5,141 bases of DNA. Origin: Candidatus Vogelbacteria bacterium (GTDB taxonomy: Bacteria > Patescibacteriota > Minisyncoccia > Phycocordibacterales > XYD1-FULL-46-19). The stretch lies in the NCBI GenBank assembly GCA_903825615.1, contig CAIKBK010000004.1:1-5141 (forward strand), written 5' to 3'. Position numbers and translations under genes: made by a program. Below are positions 5,027 through 5,141 of the stretch, piece after piece. Each line of letters begins with the position of its first letter. Within the stretch, counting starts at the first letter, position 1. The notes beneath the pieces are model-generated. The model was not told the origin of the DNA. It saw only the letters and a list, made by a program, of their open reading frames with translations, and did no database searches.

Positions 5027-5141
5027 TCACAGACTTTCGATCATTTTGCAGAACTCTGGCCATGAACCGACCCGTTTCGCGACCGTTCCTTCGTCAAGAT
5101 GGCTATTGTAGCCCCAAGAAAAGAGGAAACGGTGTGGAACG
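5027..5141 (-). CDS. Probable C-terminal end of an unrecognised gene (5' end outside window)
   Basis: Reading the minus strand from the window edge, one frame is open for 37 codons and ends in TGA at 5029-5027. The visible residues begin VPHRFLFSWGYNSHLDEG and end FCKMIESL, a mixed, soluble-looking composition. I recognise no family. Support comes mainly from the strong hairpin terminator placed 15 bp beyond the stop. A second frame is also open here (32 codons, ending in TGA near 5042), so the choice of frame is not certain. The gene would be co-directional with the DnaA-like gene but separated from it by hairpins and a promoter, so the two are probably independent transcription units. Confidence 0.45.
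   Translation of the reverse strand, partial: VPHRFLFSWGYNSHLDEGTVAKRVGSWPEFCKMIESL

Noticed and set aside
5047..5060. 14-base exact repeat TGCAGAACTCTGGC, also at 161-174 in ftsZ
   Set aside because: Both copies lie in coding or probable coding sequence on opposite sense and share no flanks; most likely coincidence.
1..5141. UGA recoded as an amino acid, as in some Patescibacteria (Gracilibacteria)
   Set aside because: The long genes total well over a thousand codons without any in-frame UGA and end in TAA or TAG at sensible places, so there is no sign of recoding.
1..5141. CRISPR arrays, tRNA or rRNA genes, insertion sequences
   Set aside because: No direct repeat series, cloverleaf-like sequence, rRNA signature or transposase was seen on either strand.

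Overview
The window looks like a chromosomal segment of a small-genome bacterium, most plausibly from the Candidate Phyla Radiation (Patescibacteria). That assignment is an inference. It rests on the compact layout, the highly divergent proteins, the rarity of Shine-Dalgarno sites, two genes whose -10 box sits only 6 nt before the ATG, and the mix of a bacterial ftsZ with small unassigned membrane proteins. TAA and TAG end all complete genes, and none of the long reading frames needs UGA read as an amino acid.

Layout. Bases 1-720 are the 3' part of ftsZ (cell division), whose start lies upstream of the window. It is followed after 12 nt by a thioredoxin-reductase/AhpF-type flavoprotein (733-1674, +). 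That gene ends convergently, overlapping by 15 bp a ZIP-family metal transporter (1660-2382, -). Next are a perfect 19-bp hairpin terminator and a small DUF378-type membrane protein (2463-2657, -). A divergent promoter region (2658-2789) then leads into an unrecognised three-helix membrane protein (2790-3098, +). A hairpin at 3114-3143 separates it from the most interesting gene, a 548-residue DnaA-like protein on the minus strand (3155-4801). The remaining 340 bases hold this gene's promoter, leader and ribosome binding site, two hairpins, and the probable 3' end of a further minus-strand gene (5027-5141).

The genes do not form one pathway. The left side carries housekeeping functions: division, thiol redox chemistry and metal transport. 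The DnaA-like gene stands alone with its own promoter and a strong ribosome binding site. It keeps the full domain I / linker / AAA+ / domain IV order of the replication initiator, but it appears to have lost the residues used for ATP binding and hydrolysis (Walker A, Walker B, arginine finger, sensor II) and part of the DNA-recognition signature. It may be a degenerate paralogue acting as a regulator or scaffold in replication. This is the best candidate in the window for undescribed biology.

Transcription signals are unusually legible. TGGTATAAT-like extended -10 boxes recur before three genes, and TATAAT precedes the flavoprotein gene. In two cases the predicted transcript begins at or next to the start codon (leaderless mRNA).
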